This document shows, in pieces, positions 8,754-18,470 of a DNA stretch of 64,000 nt. The stretch is from Pseudoleptotrichia goodfellowii (GTDB lineage: Bacteria; Fusobacteriota; Fusobacteriia; Fusobacteriales; Leptotrichiaceae): assembly GCF_007990505.1 (NCBI RefSeq), contig NZ_AP019822.1:1-64000 (forward strand), read 5' to 3'. The stretch's first letter is position 1. Each line of letters begins with the position of its first letter. The position numbers and the translations under genes are program-made. Below the pieces are notes generated by a model. It ran no database searches and was not told where the DNA came from. It saw only the letters and a program-made list of their open reading frames with translations.

Positions 8754-11315
8754 ATGTCTGATGATATCAGAGATGACGAAGAAAAACAGGAAGATATAAT
8801 AGAAGAAACCAATGATGACGATAAGAATATTATCGTCGAGGAAATTAAAGAAACGAATATGACAAACGAAGTAAATATTTATATAGAAGATGAGATAAAA
8901 GCATCTTATCTGGATTATTCCATGAGTGTTATAGTAAGCAGGGCATTGCCTGACGTAAGAGACGGGCTGAAACCTGTTCACAGAAGAATACTGTTTGCTA
9001 TGAACGAAATGGGAATGACTCACGATAAGCCTTTTAAGAAATCGGCAAGAATCGTCGGAGAAGTTTTGGGTAAATTTCATCCGCACGGGGATTCATCTGT
9101 ATATAATGCGATGGTAAGACTTGCTCAGGACTTTAATATGAGATATCTTCTGGTAGATGGTCACGGAAACTTCGGTTCTGTTGACGGAGATGAAGCTGCG
9201 GCAATGAGATACACAGAAGCGAGAATGGCTAAAATAACGGCAGAATTACTTGCAGACATTGATAAAAATACGATAGATTTCAGAAAAAACTTTGACGAAA
9301 GTCTGGATGAGCCTACAGTATTGCCGGCAAAACTGCCGAATCTTCTTTTAAACGGTTCTACAGGAATAGCGGTAGGTATGGCGACAAACATACCTCCTCA
9401 CAATTTATCGGAAATTTGTGACGGAATAGTAGCGTTAATTGATAATCGTGAAATATCCGTAGACGAACTGATAAATTATATAAAAGGGCCTGATTTTCCT
9501 ACAGGAGGAATAATTAACGGTAAACAGGGAATATACGAAGCATATAGAACAGGTAGAGGAAAAATAAAAGTAGCAGGAAAAGTAAAAATAGAAACTTCAA
9601 AGACCGGAAAAGAATCGATAATCGTTACAGAACTGCCTTATCAGGTAAATAAAGCAAGACTTATAGAAAAAATTGCCGAACTTGTAAGACACAAAAAATT
9701 AACAGGTATTTCCGATTTGAGAGATGAGTCTGACAGAGAAGGTATAAGAATCGTTATAGAGCTTAAAAAAGGTGAAGAAAGCGAGCTTATATTAAATAGT
9801 CTTTACAAATTCACCGATTTGCAGAATACTTTCGGTATAATAATGCTTGCTCTTGTAAATAATGCTCCGAGAGTACTTAATTTAAAGCAGATACTGGAAA
9901 ATTATCTGGAACACAGATATAATGTTATTACAAGAAGAGTTCAGTTTGAACTGAATAAAGCTGAAAACAGAGCTCATATATTGGAAGGATTTAAGATTGC
10001 CCTTGACAATATTGATGAAGTAATAAGAATAATAAGAGGTTCGAAAGATGCCAATGAAGCGAGAGAAAAATTAATAGCAAGTTTCGGATTTTCGGAAATT
10101 CAGGCAAAAGCAATTCTTGATATGAGATTGCAAAGATTGACAGGCTTGGAAAGAGATAAAATCGAACAGGAATATAGAGAATTAATGTTATTGATAGAAG
10201 AATTAAGATCCATACTTGCCGATGACTCCAAAAAATACAGAATTATAAAAGACGAAGTAATTAAGTTAAAAGAAGATTTCGGAGATAAAAGAAGAACGGA
10301 AATAAAAGAAGCAAGAGTGGAAATCGGAATAGAAGATTTGATAAAAGATGAAGATGTAGTAGTTACGTTGACTGAAAAAGGTTATGTAAAAAGGACTTCC
10401 ATAGATACTTATCATTCCCAAAGACGTGGAGGAATAGGAGTAAATGCTACAAATACAGTCGAAGACGATGTAATAAAAGATATGTACATAGCTAAAAACC
10501 TTGATACACTTCTTATATTCACGACAAAAGGAAAAGTATTCAGCATGAAAGTTTATGAAATACCTGAAGCAGGAAAACAAGCGAGAGGAAAACTCATAAG
10601 CAATCTTATTAAACTTTCCGAAGACGAAAGAGTAAGTACGGTAATAAGAGTTCGTGAATTTGAAAAAGATAAAGCAATATTCTTTATAACAAAAGACGGA
10701 GTGGTTAAGAAAACCGACCTGACTTTATTTGCAAATATAAATAAAACAGGAATAAGAGCATTGACTTTACGTGATGAAGACGAACTTAAATTTGCGGGAT
10801 TGACAAGCGGAAGTGAAAAAGATGAGATATTTATCGCTACAAGAAACGGTATTTCCATAAGATTCTGTGAAGAAGATGTAAGGGTAATGGGAAGAACTGC
10901 AGCAGGAGTAAAAGGAATAACATTAAGAGATAAAGACTATGTTGTGGCTGCGGTTATAATAAATCCTGAAAAAATATCCGAAGAATTAAGTGTTATGACT
11001 ATTACCGAAGAAGGATACGGGAAAAGAACGGCTCTCAGCGAATATAAAGTACAGTCAAGAGGCGGAAAAGGAATAATAAACTTAAAAATTAATGAAAAAA
11101 CAGGAAAAATAGTCGATGTCAAAATAGTTGACGATAAAACCGAAATAATGCTTATAACTTCCGAAGGAACATTGATAAGAACAAAAGTGGATACTGTTTC
11201 GGTAATAGGAAGATCCACATCGGGAGTCAGAATTATGAAAGTAAGAAATGAGGAAAAAGTGGCTTCTGCAGTAAAAATAGCCGAAAATCCTGAAGAAGAA
11301 AAAGAATTAAGTTAA
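8754..11315 (+). CDS. gyrA: DNA gyrase subunit A
   Basis: The breakage-reunion subunit of gyrase, 853 residues. An acidic N-terminal extension of about 40 residues precedes the usual start region ([20 protein letters not shown]). The catalytic tyrosine is Y153 in [10 protein letters not shown]. The quinolone-resistance region reads [11 protein letters not shown]114 corresponds to E. coli S83, but the D87 position is N118. The C-terminal beta-pinwheel has a GyrA box starting at Q556, QRRGGIG, with Ile where Lys or Arg is usual. GGAGGT eight bases before the ATG supports the long start; the Met at residue 36 is an alternative. Confidence 0.97.
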   Translation: MSDDIRDDEEKQEDIIEETNDDDKNIIVEEIKETNMTNEVNIYIEDEIKASYLDYSMSVIVSRALPDVRDGLKPVHRRILFAMNEMGMTHDKPFKKSARIVGEVLGKFHPHGDSSVYNAMVRLAQDFNMRYLLVDGHGNFGSVDGDEAAAMRYTEARMAKITAELLADIDKNTIDFRKNFDESLDEPTVLPAKLPNLLLNGSTGIAVGMATNIPPHNLSEICDGIVALIDNREISVDELINYIKGPDFPTGGIINGKQGIYEAYRTGRGKIKVAGKVKIETSKTGKESIIVTELPYQVNKARLIEKIAELVRHKKLTGISDLRDESDREGIRIVIELKKGEESELILNSLYKFTDLQNTFGIIMLALVNNAPRVLNLKQILENYLEHRYNVITRRVQFELNKAENRAHILEGFKIALDNIDEVIRIIRGSKDANEAREKLIASFGFSEIQAKAILDMRLQRLTGLERDKIEQEYRELMLLIEELRSILADDSKKYRIIKDEVIKLKEDFGDKRRTEIKEARVEIGIEDLIKDEDVVVTLTEKGYVKRTSIDTYHSQRRGGIGVNATNTVEDDVIKDMYIAKNLDTLLIFTTKGKVFSMKVYEIPEAGKQARGKLISNLIKLSEDERVSTVIRVREFEKDKAIFFITKDGVVKKTDLTLFANINKTGIRALTLRDEDELKFAGLTSGSEKDEIFIATRNGISIRFCEEDVRVMGRTAAGVKGITLRDKDYVVAAVIINPEKISEELSVMTITEEGYGKRTALSEYKVQSRGGKGIINLKINEKTGKIVDVKIVDDKTEIMLITSEGTLIRTKVDTVSVIGRSTSGVRIMKVRNEEKVASAVKIAENPEEEKELS

Positions 11316-11328
11316 AAAAATTTTGGAA

Positions 11329-11347
11329 GAGGGTAATTGTTACCCTC
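11329..11347 (+). terminator. Possible weak terminator after gyrA
   Basis: A perfect short hairpin, GAGGGTAA-TTG-TTACCCTC, begins 13 bp after the gyrA stop. It has no immediate T-run (a TTTTTTT run follows about 20 bases later), so termination is uncertain. Confidence 0.35.
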
Positions 11348-11431
11348 ATCTTCGGTTATATTGAGTTTTTTTGAAAAATTTAGGCATTTAAAAATTAGGG
11401 AATTATATATTAATAAAAGGGAGTGATTGCA

Positions 11432-12187
11432 ATGCTAATGAAAAAGGCTTTATTTCTGGTATCTTCGGAAAGTGAAATTGAGACTTTGAAAGAATTCGGA
11501 AAAAAATTCAGAGAAAAATATAATGTTGAAACAGATGCATTATATGTAAAAGACGTTCTGAAATATGAAATATTTCCTGTAACAATAGAGGGAATAGGAG
11601 TAAATATAGGTTCAAATTATGCTTTTAAAGAATATATGGAACTTGAAGAAAGAAATTTCAATAATGTAAAAGAAAAATTGGGGTCCGAGTTTTCCAAAGT
11701 TTATTCCGAAGACGGAGAAACAATAGAAACGGCTCTTAACGAGTTGAAAAAATATGACTTGATAGTAGTAGTGAAAAATGAAAAAGTAAGCCCTTATTTA
11801 AAAGAACTTTTAAGAAGTAACTTTAAACCGCTTATTATATTGCCTAATGTAACCGAGTTTTCATTTGACAAAATACTTTTACTGGATGACGGAGCTTATA
11901 ACGCAAACAAAACATTATATACTTTCTTTTATATGTTTGACGAACAGAAAGTCGATGTTTTAAGGGTAAATGTGGACTCTAAAGATTATTTGAAAGAAAG
12001 ATTCGGAGATAACTGCAATCTTGTAGAAAAAGAAGGAGATCCTTTCAAAACAATAATGGAAGAATCGGAAAAATACGATTTTATTTTAATGGGAGATTTA
12101 AGATATACAATAATGGTCGAAAGAATTACGAGAAAATTAGGTGTAAAATTACTTGAAAATCTTAAAAAACCTATATTTATAGTATAG
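11432..12187 (+). CDS. Universal-stress-protein-like (UspA-fold) protein
   Basis: About 251 residues that look like two UspA-type halves. Each half starts with a beta-strand (KALFLVSSESEIET; then DKILLLDDGAYNAN) and ends with a hydrophobic strand (LIVVVKNEKV, KPLIILPN; then YDFILMG, KPIFIV). No membrane segments or signal are seen. I prefer the ATG at 11432, eight bases after AAAAGGGAG, over the upstream in-frame GTG at 11423, which overlaps that site. The ATP-binding G-x2-G-x9-G-S/T motif is not evident, so the family call is moderate. Confidence 0.55.
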   Translation: MLMKKALFLVSSESEIETLKEFGKKFREKYNVETDALYVKDVLKYEIFPVTIEGIGVNIGSNYAFKEYMELEERNFNNVKEKLGSEFSKVYSEDGETIETALNELKKYDLIVVVKNEKVSPYLKELLRSNFKPLIILPNVTEFSFDKILLLDDGAYNANKTLYTFFYMFDEQKVDVLRVNVDSKDYLKERFGDNCNLVEKEGDPFKTIMEESEKYDFILMGDLRYTIMVERITRKLGVKLLENLKKPIFIV

Positions 12188-12202
12188 AAAGAAGGAAAAA
12201 TA

Positions 12203-12652
12203 ATGAAAATACTGATTTGTTCAGACAGCCATACAAGACTTGATTATTTTCAAAAAGTAATAGACTTGGAAGAGCCTGAAATGATTATTTTCGGAGGAGA
12301 TCACAGTACGGATGCTATTGATATGTCCCTTGTATACAGTGAAATTCCTTTTAAAATTGTAAGAGGAAATACCGATTATTTCGATAAAGATACGAGAGAT
12401 ATTGAGATTTTTGAAGTAAACGGAAAAAAAGTTTTTTTGACTCACGGGCATCTTTTCGGAGTAAAAAGTAACTTAAATGAAATTGAGAAAAAAGCCGTTT
12501 CAAAAAATTCGGATATATGTATTTTCGGTCATACACACAGAGAATACATGAAAGAAATTGACGGAGTAACATATTTGAATCCGGGAGCATTACAGGACAG
12601 AAAATATGTAATTTATGACGGGAAAAAATTTGAACAGAAAGTTTTGAAATAA
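12203..12652 (+). CDS. YfcE/MJ0936-type metallophosphoesterase
   Basis: A 149-residue calcineurin-like phosphoesterase with all five metal-binding blocks in order: DSH (residues 8-10), GGDH, GNTD, THGH and GHTH. Enzymes of this size hydrolyse phosphodiesters with Mn or Ni; the natural substrate is usually unknown. GAAGGA precedes the ATG. The gene follows the Usp-like gene by 15 bp and is probably co-transcribed with it. Confidence 0.9.
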   Translation: MKILICSDSHTRLDYFQKVIDLEEPEMIIFGGDHSTDAIDMSLVYSEIPFKIVRGNTDYFDKDTRDIEIFEVNGKKVFLTHGHLFGVKSNLNEIEKKAVSKNSDICIFGHTHREYMKEIDGVTYLNPGALQDRKYVIYDGKKFEQKVLK

Positions 12653-12709
12653 AAAGTACTGATGCTTTAAGGATTGGGAAATATGCTGCTTTAAAAAATA
12701 TAGACGAAA

Positions 12710-13591
12710 ATGGGGGCTAAGTCGAAAGTGAACATTCAAAAAAGATATATTAATCATTATTATGCAGTTCTGGCAGCTTTGTTTTATGCTTTAAATGTAC
12801 CTGTAGCCAAAATTTTATTAAAAGATATAAATGAAGTAATACTGGCGGGACTTTTATATTTAGGTGCAGGAATGGGAATGACTGGAGTAGTATTTTTCGG
12901 AAAAAAGAATGTTTCCGAAAAAGAAAAGCCCTTTGAAAAAAAGGATGTAAAATATATATTCGGAATGATAGTTCTGGATATTTTTGCTCCGATTTTTCTA
13001 ATGACGGGCTTAAATAAAGCTCTGCCTGAAAATGTATCATTACTTAACAATTTTGAAATAGTAGTTACAAGTTTAATAGCATATTTTATATTTCGGGAAA
13101 AAATTTCCAAAAGATTGGCGACAGGACTGTTTTTAGTGACTTTATCAACAATAATACTGAGTTTTCAGGGAATAAAAAGCTTTTCTTTTTCAGAAGGCTC
13201 GTTATTTGTAATATTGGCATGTTGCTGCTGGGGGCTTGAAAATAACTGTACGAGAATGCTTTCTCAAAGCGATCCAAAAAAAATAGTTATAATCAAAGGA
13301 ATAGGTTCGGGTCTTACTGCGTTTTTAATAGGTGTCTTTTTAAGATATCCTTTACCGTCTTTAATGACAATGATTTATTCTTTATGTTTAGGGTTTGTGT
13401 CTTACGGGCTCAGTGTGTATTATTATGTTAAGGCTCAGAGATATCTGGGGGCAAGTCGAACAAGTGCTTATTACGCACTTACTCCTTTTATAGGAGTTAT
13501 ACTTTCTCTAGTTTTATTCAGAGAAATGCCGACGGTAAATTTCTGGATAGCTTTAGTAGTAATGGGAATAGGAATATTTTTTACAAATTAA
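12710..13591 (+). CDS. EamA/DMT-family transporter
   Basis: A 293-residue integral membrane protein with about ten hydrophobic segments arranged as two EamA repeats (AALFYALNVPVAKILL in the first, LACCCWGLENNCTRML in the second). This matches the 10-TMS drug/metabolite transporter superfamily; the substrate cannot be predicted. The start is uncertain: the ATG at 12710 lacks a clear ribosome-binding site, whereas an in-frame GTG at 12728 lies ten bases after GGGGGC. A strong terminator follows directly. Confidence 0.85.
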   Translation: MGAKSKVNIQKRYINHYYAVLAALFYALNVPVAKILLKDINEVILAGLLYLGAGMGMTGVVFFGKKNVSEKEKPFEKKDVKYIFGMIVLDIFAPIFLMTGLNKALPENVSLLNNFEIVVTSLIAYFIFREKISKRLATGLFLVTLSTIILSFQGIKSFSFSEGSLFVILACCCWGLENNCTRMLSQSDPKKIVIIKGIGSGLTAFLIGVFLRYPLPSLMTMIYSLCLGFVSYGLSVYYYVKAQRYLGASRTSAYYALTPFIGVILSLVLFREMPTVNFWIALVVMGIGIFFTN

Positions 13592-13592
13592 A

Positions 13593-13632
13593 AAAATGAG
13601 GACTTATCAGCATATTTTAGTCCTCATTTTTA
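13593..13632 (+). terminator. Rho-independent terminator after the EamA gene
   Basis: The 12-bp arms AAAATGAGGACT and AGTCCTCATTTT surround a 14-base loop and are followed by TATAG. The A-run on one side and T-run on the other could make it act in both directions, serving the minus-strand operon ending at 13747 less directly. Confidence 0.8.
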
Positions 13633-13746
13633 TAGATAGAAACACATAATTTTAAAAAATATTATTTTTTATTTTTGAATAATTCAAAATTTATCTGAAA
13701 TAGCTATTTTTGTATCATATCGGATAATCGAAGTCCTTATTATCTC

Positions 13747-14106
13747 TTATTTATTTTTATGATTATTTTTCGCTTTAAGAATGATCCCGTTACGTGCGTC
13801 AATTTCATATTGGTACCTGGTCTTATCTACATAAAATTCTATTTTATAAATAAGAACATCTTTCTTTTTGTGCAGTCCGATTTTTTTAAATTTGGCATTA
13901 TTCTTTGAAACTCTTGCATGATTAAGAGCTATTTCTTTTGCTTTTTCCGAAGAAATTTTATTTTTTAAATCGGCATTACTTCTTTTATAGGAAAAATCAG
14001 TAGAAAACATATTTTTTCCTTTTCCGATTCCGAAAGTAACTGCAGAAAATAAAATCATAAATAATAATATTTTTAAAAATTTACGGTTCATATCGGTATT
14101 TTTCAC
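13747..14106 (-). CDS. Exported PepSY-domain protein
   Basis: 119 residues: an N-terminal signal or anchor (FLKILLFMILFSAVTFG), then one PepSY domain with KAKEIALNHA and the closing YEIDARNGIILKAK. PepSY domains inhibit or modulate proteases and occur in small envelope proteins near two-component systems, as here. The start may be Met6 (14091) instead of Met1. It lies 6 bp after the DUF3060 gene in the same direction, so the two are probably one transcript, perhaps controlled by the adjacent sensor/regulator pair. Confidence 0.8.
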   Translation of the reverse strand: MKNTDMNRKFLKILLFMILFSAVTFGIGKGKNMFSTDFSYKRSNADLKNKISSEKAKEIALNHARVSKNNAKFKKIGLHKKKDVLIYKIEFYVDKTRYQYEIDARNGIILKAKNNHKNK

Positions 14107-14112
14107 CCCTTT

Positions 14113-14589
14113 TTATCTTTTGGAAACAGTACTGTCTGCTCCTGTCACTGAAATCGAAGGTTTCCCGGATTTTGAAGGAGCCGTTTTATAATAAATTTTA
14201 TTTGAAGTCCCGTAAACGTTTATGCTTGAAACAGAATCAAGAGTTACTGTATTGTCTGCACCGTTTACTGTAAGAGAAGATACATTCCCTTTTACTGTAA
14301 TATGATTTGAAGCTCCTGTTATTTCCAGAGATTCACCGTTTAATGTAACGGTTTTTGTTATAGAAGCCCCGTTTATTACAATTTTTTTACCTTTAGTCGA
14401 TTTTGCTTTTTTACTGCTGTTTTTTGTTTCCGAATCTTGTGCATTAATATTGATATTACCGTCGGAAACATTTACAGAAGTACTTCCCGGAGTTTTAATT
14501 TTAATCTGATTGCCCACTTTTACCGTACCTGCATTTAAAAGAGCGGATGTTACCAGTGTCAAAACTGTTAATTTAATAAAATTTTTCAT
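14113..14589 (-). CDS. Exported DUF3060-like protein
   Basis: 158 residues with a cleavable signal peptide (KLTVLTLVTSALLNAG), a Ser/Lys-rich stretch, then a series of short beta repeats of the form ITGASNHITVKG, VNGADNTVTLDS, VYGTSNKIYY and VTGADSTVSK. These repeats are typical of DUF3060 proteins, which are predicted to form a small exported beta-solenoid. AGGAGG precedes the ATG, and GGTATAATTTAG just upstream on the minus strand (TATAAT about 14623-14628) is a plausible -10. The function is not established. Confidence 0.7.
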   Translation of the reverse strand: MKNFIKLTVLTLVTSALLNAGTVKVGNQIKIKTPGSTSVNVSDGNININAQDSETKNSSKKAKSTKGKKIVINGASITKTVTLNGESLEITGASNHITVKGNVSSLTVNGADNTVTLDSVSSINVYGTSNKIYYKTAPSKSGKPSISVTGADSTVSKR

Positions 14590-14679
14590 AAAAAAACCTC
14601 CTGAATTTTAGTATACTAAATTATACCAAAAAATGCTTAAAGAAAAATGAGAGGTTTGAAAATTTTAAATATTAAAATT

Positions 14680-16077
14680 TTATAATTTATTGTTTAGAGG
14701 AAGTTCTACTGTGAATGAGGTTCCTTTATTTAGCTCACTTTTTACAGAAATACTTCCTTTATGAGCTTCGACTATCCATTTTACCATTGAGAGTCCAAGT
14801 CCTGACGAGTCGGAAGATCTTGAAGAATCTACCTGATAAAATCTTGTCCATATTTTATTTATATTTTCTTGGGCTATTCCTATTCCGTTGTCGGAGATTT
14901 TGCTTATAATTTTATCTTTAAATTTGAATAATTCAATATTTATATATCCGTTTTCTTTTCCGTAATTGACAGCATTTGTAATAAGATTTATAAAAAGTCT
15001 CATTATAAGTATTTCATCTGCAGGAATTACAATATCAGGACTTATAACCGAATTAATTTTTATATTTTTTTTATCTGCAGCAATTTGCTGAGTGTCAATT
15101 ATAATATCAAGCAGTTCACTTAAATTTACTTTTTCAATATTCAGTTTCTGGTGTCCTTTATCCATTTTTGAAAGCATCAAAAGTTGAGAAATCATTTGAG
15201 ACATTTTTATTGACTCTTTTAACACCGATTTTAAAGAGTTTTCCATTTTTTCTTTGGATTCAGTGTGGTTTAAACCGTATTCACTTTGGGAAATAATGAC
15301 CGATATAGGCGTACGCAGTTCATGAGAAACGTCAGAAGTAAACTGTACTTCGTTTTCAAAAGAAGTTTGGAGTCTGTTGAACATCGTATCAAAAGTATTT
15401 GCCAAAGTATGAATTTCATCTTTTCTCTGTTGCCCTAAATTTATTCTTCGGGACAGATCATTTCCTGCGTTTATATTTTCTGCAGTAAGCCTTATTTTTT
15501 CAATAGGCTTGAAGCCGTTTTTTGTTATTATATACCCGCTTATTCCTGCAAAAAGAAGGAAAAAAGGCAAAATAATCAGTGAAATGGAAATTATTGTTTC
15601 GATAGCTTTTTCCGCAAGAGAGGAAGGAATAACACCTCTAATCCACAAATCACCATAATTCGGAATATATTTTTTATTTTCATATACATACCATTTTTCA
15701 TCTCCTTTTCTTATAGTTCTTATGGTATTTTCATGAAAAGGAGAATTTTCAAAGTTAAAATCGCTCAAAGCACTTCCGTAAATAAATTCAAGGTCTTTAT
15801 TGTATATTGAAATCTCTATATTATTTCTCAAAAGTACAAGGCTTTCATCAAAATCGGGCTCATTATTATCGGAAATTTCGATTTGACCGAAAACACTGTT
15901 TACTGTATTTTTTAAATCTTCATGAATAGAATTACGAATTAAATTATCACTTATGTAAAAAATTATAGAAAGAAAGAAAATTACAAGTCCTGTCATAAGT
16001 CCCATATACCAGAAAGTAATTTTCAACTTTAAAGAAACGGAAATTCTGTTCAGAATATTCCTGAAAAAATTACTCAT
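14680..16077 (-). CDS. Sensor histidine kinase
   Basis: A 465-residue membrane kinase. A first transmembrane helix near residues 18-45, a periplasmic sensor of about 120 residues (with IRGVIPSSL), and a second helix near 160-185 are followed by HAMP, the H-box SHELRTP with phosphate acceptor H252, and a HATPase domain (N-box NLITNAVNYG, DNGIGIA, SSGLGLSMV). It overlaps the response-regulator gene by 8 bp. The layout resembles CusS/QseC-type sensors; the signal is unknown. Genes for PepSY and DUF3060 exported proteins lie directly downstream and are candidate targets. Confidence 0.93.
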   Translation of the reverse strand: MSNFFRNILNRISVSLKLKITFWYMGLMTGLVIFFLSIIFYISDNLIRNSIHEDLKNTVNSVFGQIEISDNNEPDFDESLVLLRNNIEISIYNKDLEFIYGSALSDFNFENSPFHENTIRTIRKGDEKWYVYENKKYIPNYGDLWIRGVIPSSLAEKAIETIISISLIILPFFLLFAGISGYIITKNGFKPIEKIRLTAENINAGNDLSRRINLGQQRKDEIHTLANTFDTMFNRLQTSFENEVQFTSDVSHELRTPISVIISQSEYGLNHTESKEKMENSLKSVLKESIKMSQMISQLLMLSKMDKGHQKLNIEKVNLSELLDIIIDTQQIAADKKNIKINSVISPDIVIPADEILIMRLFINLITNAVNYGKENGYINIELFKFKDKIISKISDNGIGIAQENINKIWTRFYQVDSSRSSDSSGLGLSMVKWIVEAHKGSISVKSELNKGTSFTVELPLNNKL

Positions 16078-16747
16078 CTTCCACCTTCAATATATAGCCG
16101 ACTCCGTAAATATTATGAATAAGTTTCGGAGAGAAATCGGCATCGATTTTTTTTCTCAAGTATCTTATATAAACTTCGATAACATTGCTTCCGCCTTCAT
16201 AGTCATAATTCCATATATGTTGCTCTATTTTATCTTTGGAAAGTATTTTTCCTCTGTTTCTAATCATATATTCGAGTATTGTAAATTCACGCTTGGACAG
16301 TTTTATAGGAATATCATCACGAAAAACCGAGTGTGAGTTTGTATCCACAGTTAAATTTGCTACAGTAAATACATTACCTGAACTGTTGGAATCTTTTCTT
16401 AACATTACTCTTATTCGGGCAAGAAGCTCTTCAAAAGCAAAAGGTTTGGTCAAATAGTCGTTAGCTCCCGAATCAAGCCCTTTAACTCTATCTTCTATAC
16501 TGTCTTTTGCTGTTAAAAAGAGGACAGGAGTGTCTATGTTTTTTGAACGTATAGTTTTTAGAACTTCGTAACCGTTTAACTCGGGCAACATAATATCCAG
16601 AATTATGGCATCGTATTCTGTTAAAAGAATATTATCAAGTGCATCTTTCCCGTTATAACACCAGTCTACCCCGTAATGCTCATCTTCCAGTCTTTTTACA
16701 ATTACTTCATTTAAACTTTTTTCATCTTCAACAACTAAGATTCTCAA
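16070..16747 (-). CDS. OmpR-family response regulator
   Basis: 225 residues: receiver domain (VVEDEKSLNE, phosphoacceptor D51 in LDIMLPELNG, Lys in LTKPFAF) and a winged-helix OmpR effector (LSKREFTILEYMIRN, then YIRYLRKKID and VGYILK). The gene starts with TTG (16745-16747) behind AGGTGA; no ATG fits. It is the cognate regulator of the overlapping kinase gene. Confidence 0.95.
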   Translation of the reverse strand: MRILVVEDEKSLNEVIVKRLEDEHYGVDWCYNGKDALDNILLTEYDAIILDIMLPELNGYEVLKTIRSKNIDTPVLFLTAKDSIEDRVKGLDSGANDYLTKPFAFEELLARIRVMLRKDSNSSGNVFTVANLTVDTNSHSVFRDDIPIKLSKREFTILEYMIRNRGKILSKDKIEQHIWNYDYEGGSNVIEVYIRYLRKKIDADFSPKLIHNIYGVGYILKVEDE

Positions 16748-16767
16748 ATTATCACCTGCTTTACTTT

Positions 16768-17841
16768 TTATTCAGAAAAAATATTTTCTTTAAAAATAAT
16801 TTTACGTTCCGAATGATTATATTCAATTTTCAGCCCGTAGGGCAAAACACAACGGGGATAAGCATGCCCGAAATTTACGTTATAGAGTACAGGGAGTTCG
16901 GGATTATCTACGACTTCTTTTAAAATAGACTTATACTCTTCATAATAAGCTTCATCCTGAGGTTTTCCGACAATTATTCCGCTTATTACTTTAAAAACAC
17001 CTTTTTCTTTAATAGCTTCAAGCATCTTTTTGTATTTTTCGGGAGAAGATTTTCCTTCGGCAGTTTCTATAAACAGAATCTTTTCTTTCCATTCGTCTTT
17101 TGTCGGAAATATGTTGTATTTATCGCATATTTCTTTCTGTTCACTGAATCTTTCGCCCGAAATAACATTATAAATAGATTCAATACAGCCGCCCAAAAGT
17201 TTTCCACTGAAATTTTCTTTTCCCTGTAAAAGTTCAAATCCCCGATTTTCTTTATGGGAAATTCTCGGTATTCCTAAAGATTTCTCGGAAAAATCGGTTC
17301 TTTCTTCGTACCATATATCGCTTGAGTTTATTTCGTTTAAAGCACTTCCCGAATATATATTCCAGTATTTTTCCGTATAAGGCAGTAAATTATCGTCAAG
17401 CTCTGCAATATCCGTTAAAAAAGAAGGTCCGTAAAAACTTTGCATTCCCAATCGATGAAACATCAAATGATGGACTGTAGTATCGGAAAATCCTGTAAAC
17501 AGTTTCGGATTTTCTTTTACAAGTGAGATAAATTCTTCATCTTCCATAAGATAAGGAAAAATTTTATATCCGTCAATTCCTCCGATAGCACATAAAATCC
17601 CTTTAATATCAGGATTTTTAAAAGCATTTTTTAAGTCTTCGGCTCTTTTTTCAGGATGATTTTCCAAATATTCGATGCCTTTCAGTGAATTAGGCATAAA
17701 AACGACATTAAATCCCATTTTTTCAAGTCTTTTTGTTCCCAGTAATTTTTGGTGATTACAGAAACTTTCTCCCAATACCCCCCTCGACAGGCTGACGACA
17801 GCGACAGTATCTCCTCTTTTAAGTGATTTCGGTTTGTTCAT
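16768..17841 (-). CDS. S66-family peptidase (LD-carboxypeptidase/MccF-like)
   Basis: A 357-residue serine peptidase of family S66, cytoplasmic by lack of a signal. The nucleophile elbow is GFSDTT (GYSD in many members), the Glu is probably in IETAEGKSSPE and the His in VNFGHAYPR, giving the Ser-Glu-His triad. Relatives recycle peptidoglycan tetrapeptides or, as MccF, cleave microcin C-like nucleotide peptides. The start at 17841 is preceded by AAAGGAA. A longer reading to 17877 lacks such a site. The sequence cannot separate LdcA from MccF function; the internal pattern looks closer to MccF. Confidence 0.85.
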   Translation of the reverse strand: MNKPKSLKRGDTVAVVSLSRGVLGESFCNHQKLLGTKRLEKMGFNVVFMPNSLKGIEYLENHPEKRAEDLKNAFKNPDIKGILCAIGGIDGYKIFPYLMEDEEFISLVKENPKLFTGFSDTTVHHLMFHRLGMQSFYGPSFLTDIAELDDNLLPYTEKYWNIYSGSALNEINSSDIWYEERTDFSEKSLGIPRISHKENRGFELLQGKENFSGKLLGGCIESIYNVISGERFSEQKEICDKYNIFPTKDEWKEKILFIETAEGKSSPEKYKKMLEAIKEKGVFKVISGIIVGKPQDEAYYEEYKSILKEVVDNPELPVLYNVNFGHAYPRCVLPYGLKIEYNHSERKIIFKENIFSE

Positions 17842-18002
17842 GTCAGTATTCCTTTCGATTATAAGTTTTTGTAACACGGTTTTATTTTATTATATCATAT
17901 TTTTAAAACAAAAAAATCTTTGAATTATAAAAATTGTTCAATAGCTCTCTCATTATAGAGATAAATAAATTTTATTTTATAATAAAAATCATTGAATCGT
18001 TA

Positions 18003-18031
18003 TTGACTTTTAATATTTTGTAAAGTATAAT
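18003..18031 (+). promoter_or_regulatory. Sigma70-type promoter for the small exported protein
   Basis: TTGACT (18003-18008), a 17-bp spacer, then TATAAT (18026-18031). It lies 28 bp before the ATG of the gene at 18059. Confidence 0.75.
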
Positions 18032-18058
18032 ATAAATAAAGTTTAAGGAGTGGTTTTT

Positions 18059-18307
18059 ATGAAAAAATTAGTTTTATGTTTATTTTTAATGTTCGGATTA
18101 CTAAGTTTTTCTGAAAGATTTGTAGAAGAATGCAAAATTCTTTCGAGTTCTTATTCTCATATGCGTTGTCAAAGTTTGGATTCAGGTAAAATTTTCCATT
18201 TTTTATATCCACGAAATACATTGGGGATAGGGCAAGTTTATAAAGTGTGGTTTACAGGAAGCGGATACAGAAATTTGCAGCTAAGTTATTTTGAATATTT
18301 GTATTAA
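18059..18307 (+). CDS. Small exported protein of unknown function
   Basis: 82 residues, not recognised. A cleavable signal peptide (KKLVLCLFLMFGLLSFS) is followed by a mature part of about 64 residues with two cysteines (ECKILSS and RCQSLDS) that could form a disulfide. AAGGAG lies 11 bases before the ATG, and a consensus promoter lies upstream. The GTG at 18050 is too close to the ribosome-binding site to be the start. It is a single-gene unit ending before a long inverted repeat. Confidence 0.7.
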   Translation: MKKLVLCLFLMFGLLSFSERFVEECKILSSSYSHMRCQSLDSGKIFHFLYPRNTLGIGQVYKVWFTGSGYRNLQLSYFEYLY

Positions 18308-18352
18308 AATTATTTGAACAGAAAATTTTTGTGTTGTAATTAATTATAAATA

Positions 18353-18468
18353 AAAAAGGACTATTTTAGTAAAAAAATTAAAATGCTAAAATTTATAAAA
18401 TACAGAAATTATAAATAACAGAAATTTAAAAATTTATGATAATTTTTCATTTTAAATAGTCCTTTTTT
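18353..18468. terminator. Long-loop inverted repeat, possible bidirectional terminator
   Basis: The 15-bp arms AAAAAAGGACTATTT (18353-18367) and AAATAGTCCTTTTTT (18454-18468) are perfectly complementary and enclose about 86 AT-rich bases. Each arm carries a T- or A-run, so it could terminate both the upstream plus-strand gene and the minus-strand genes ending near 18471. The long loop is unusual for a simple terminator. Confidence 0.5.
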
Positions 18469-18470
18469 TG

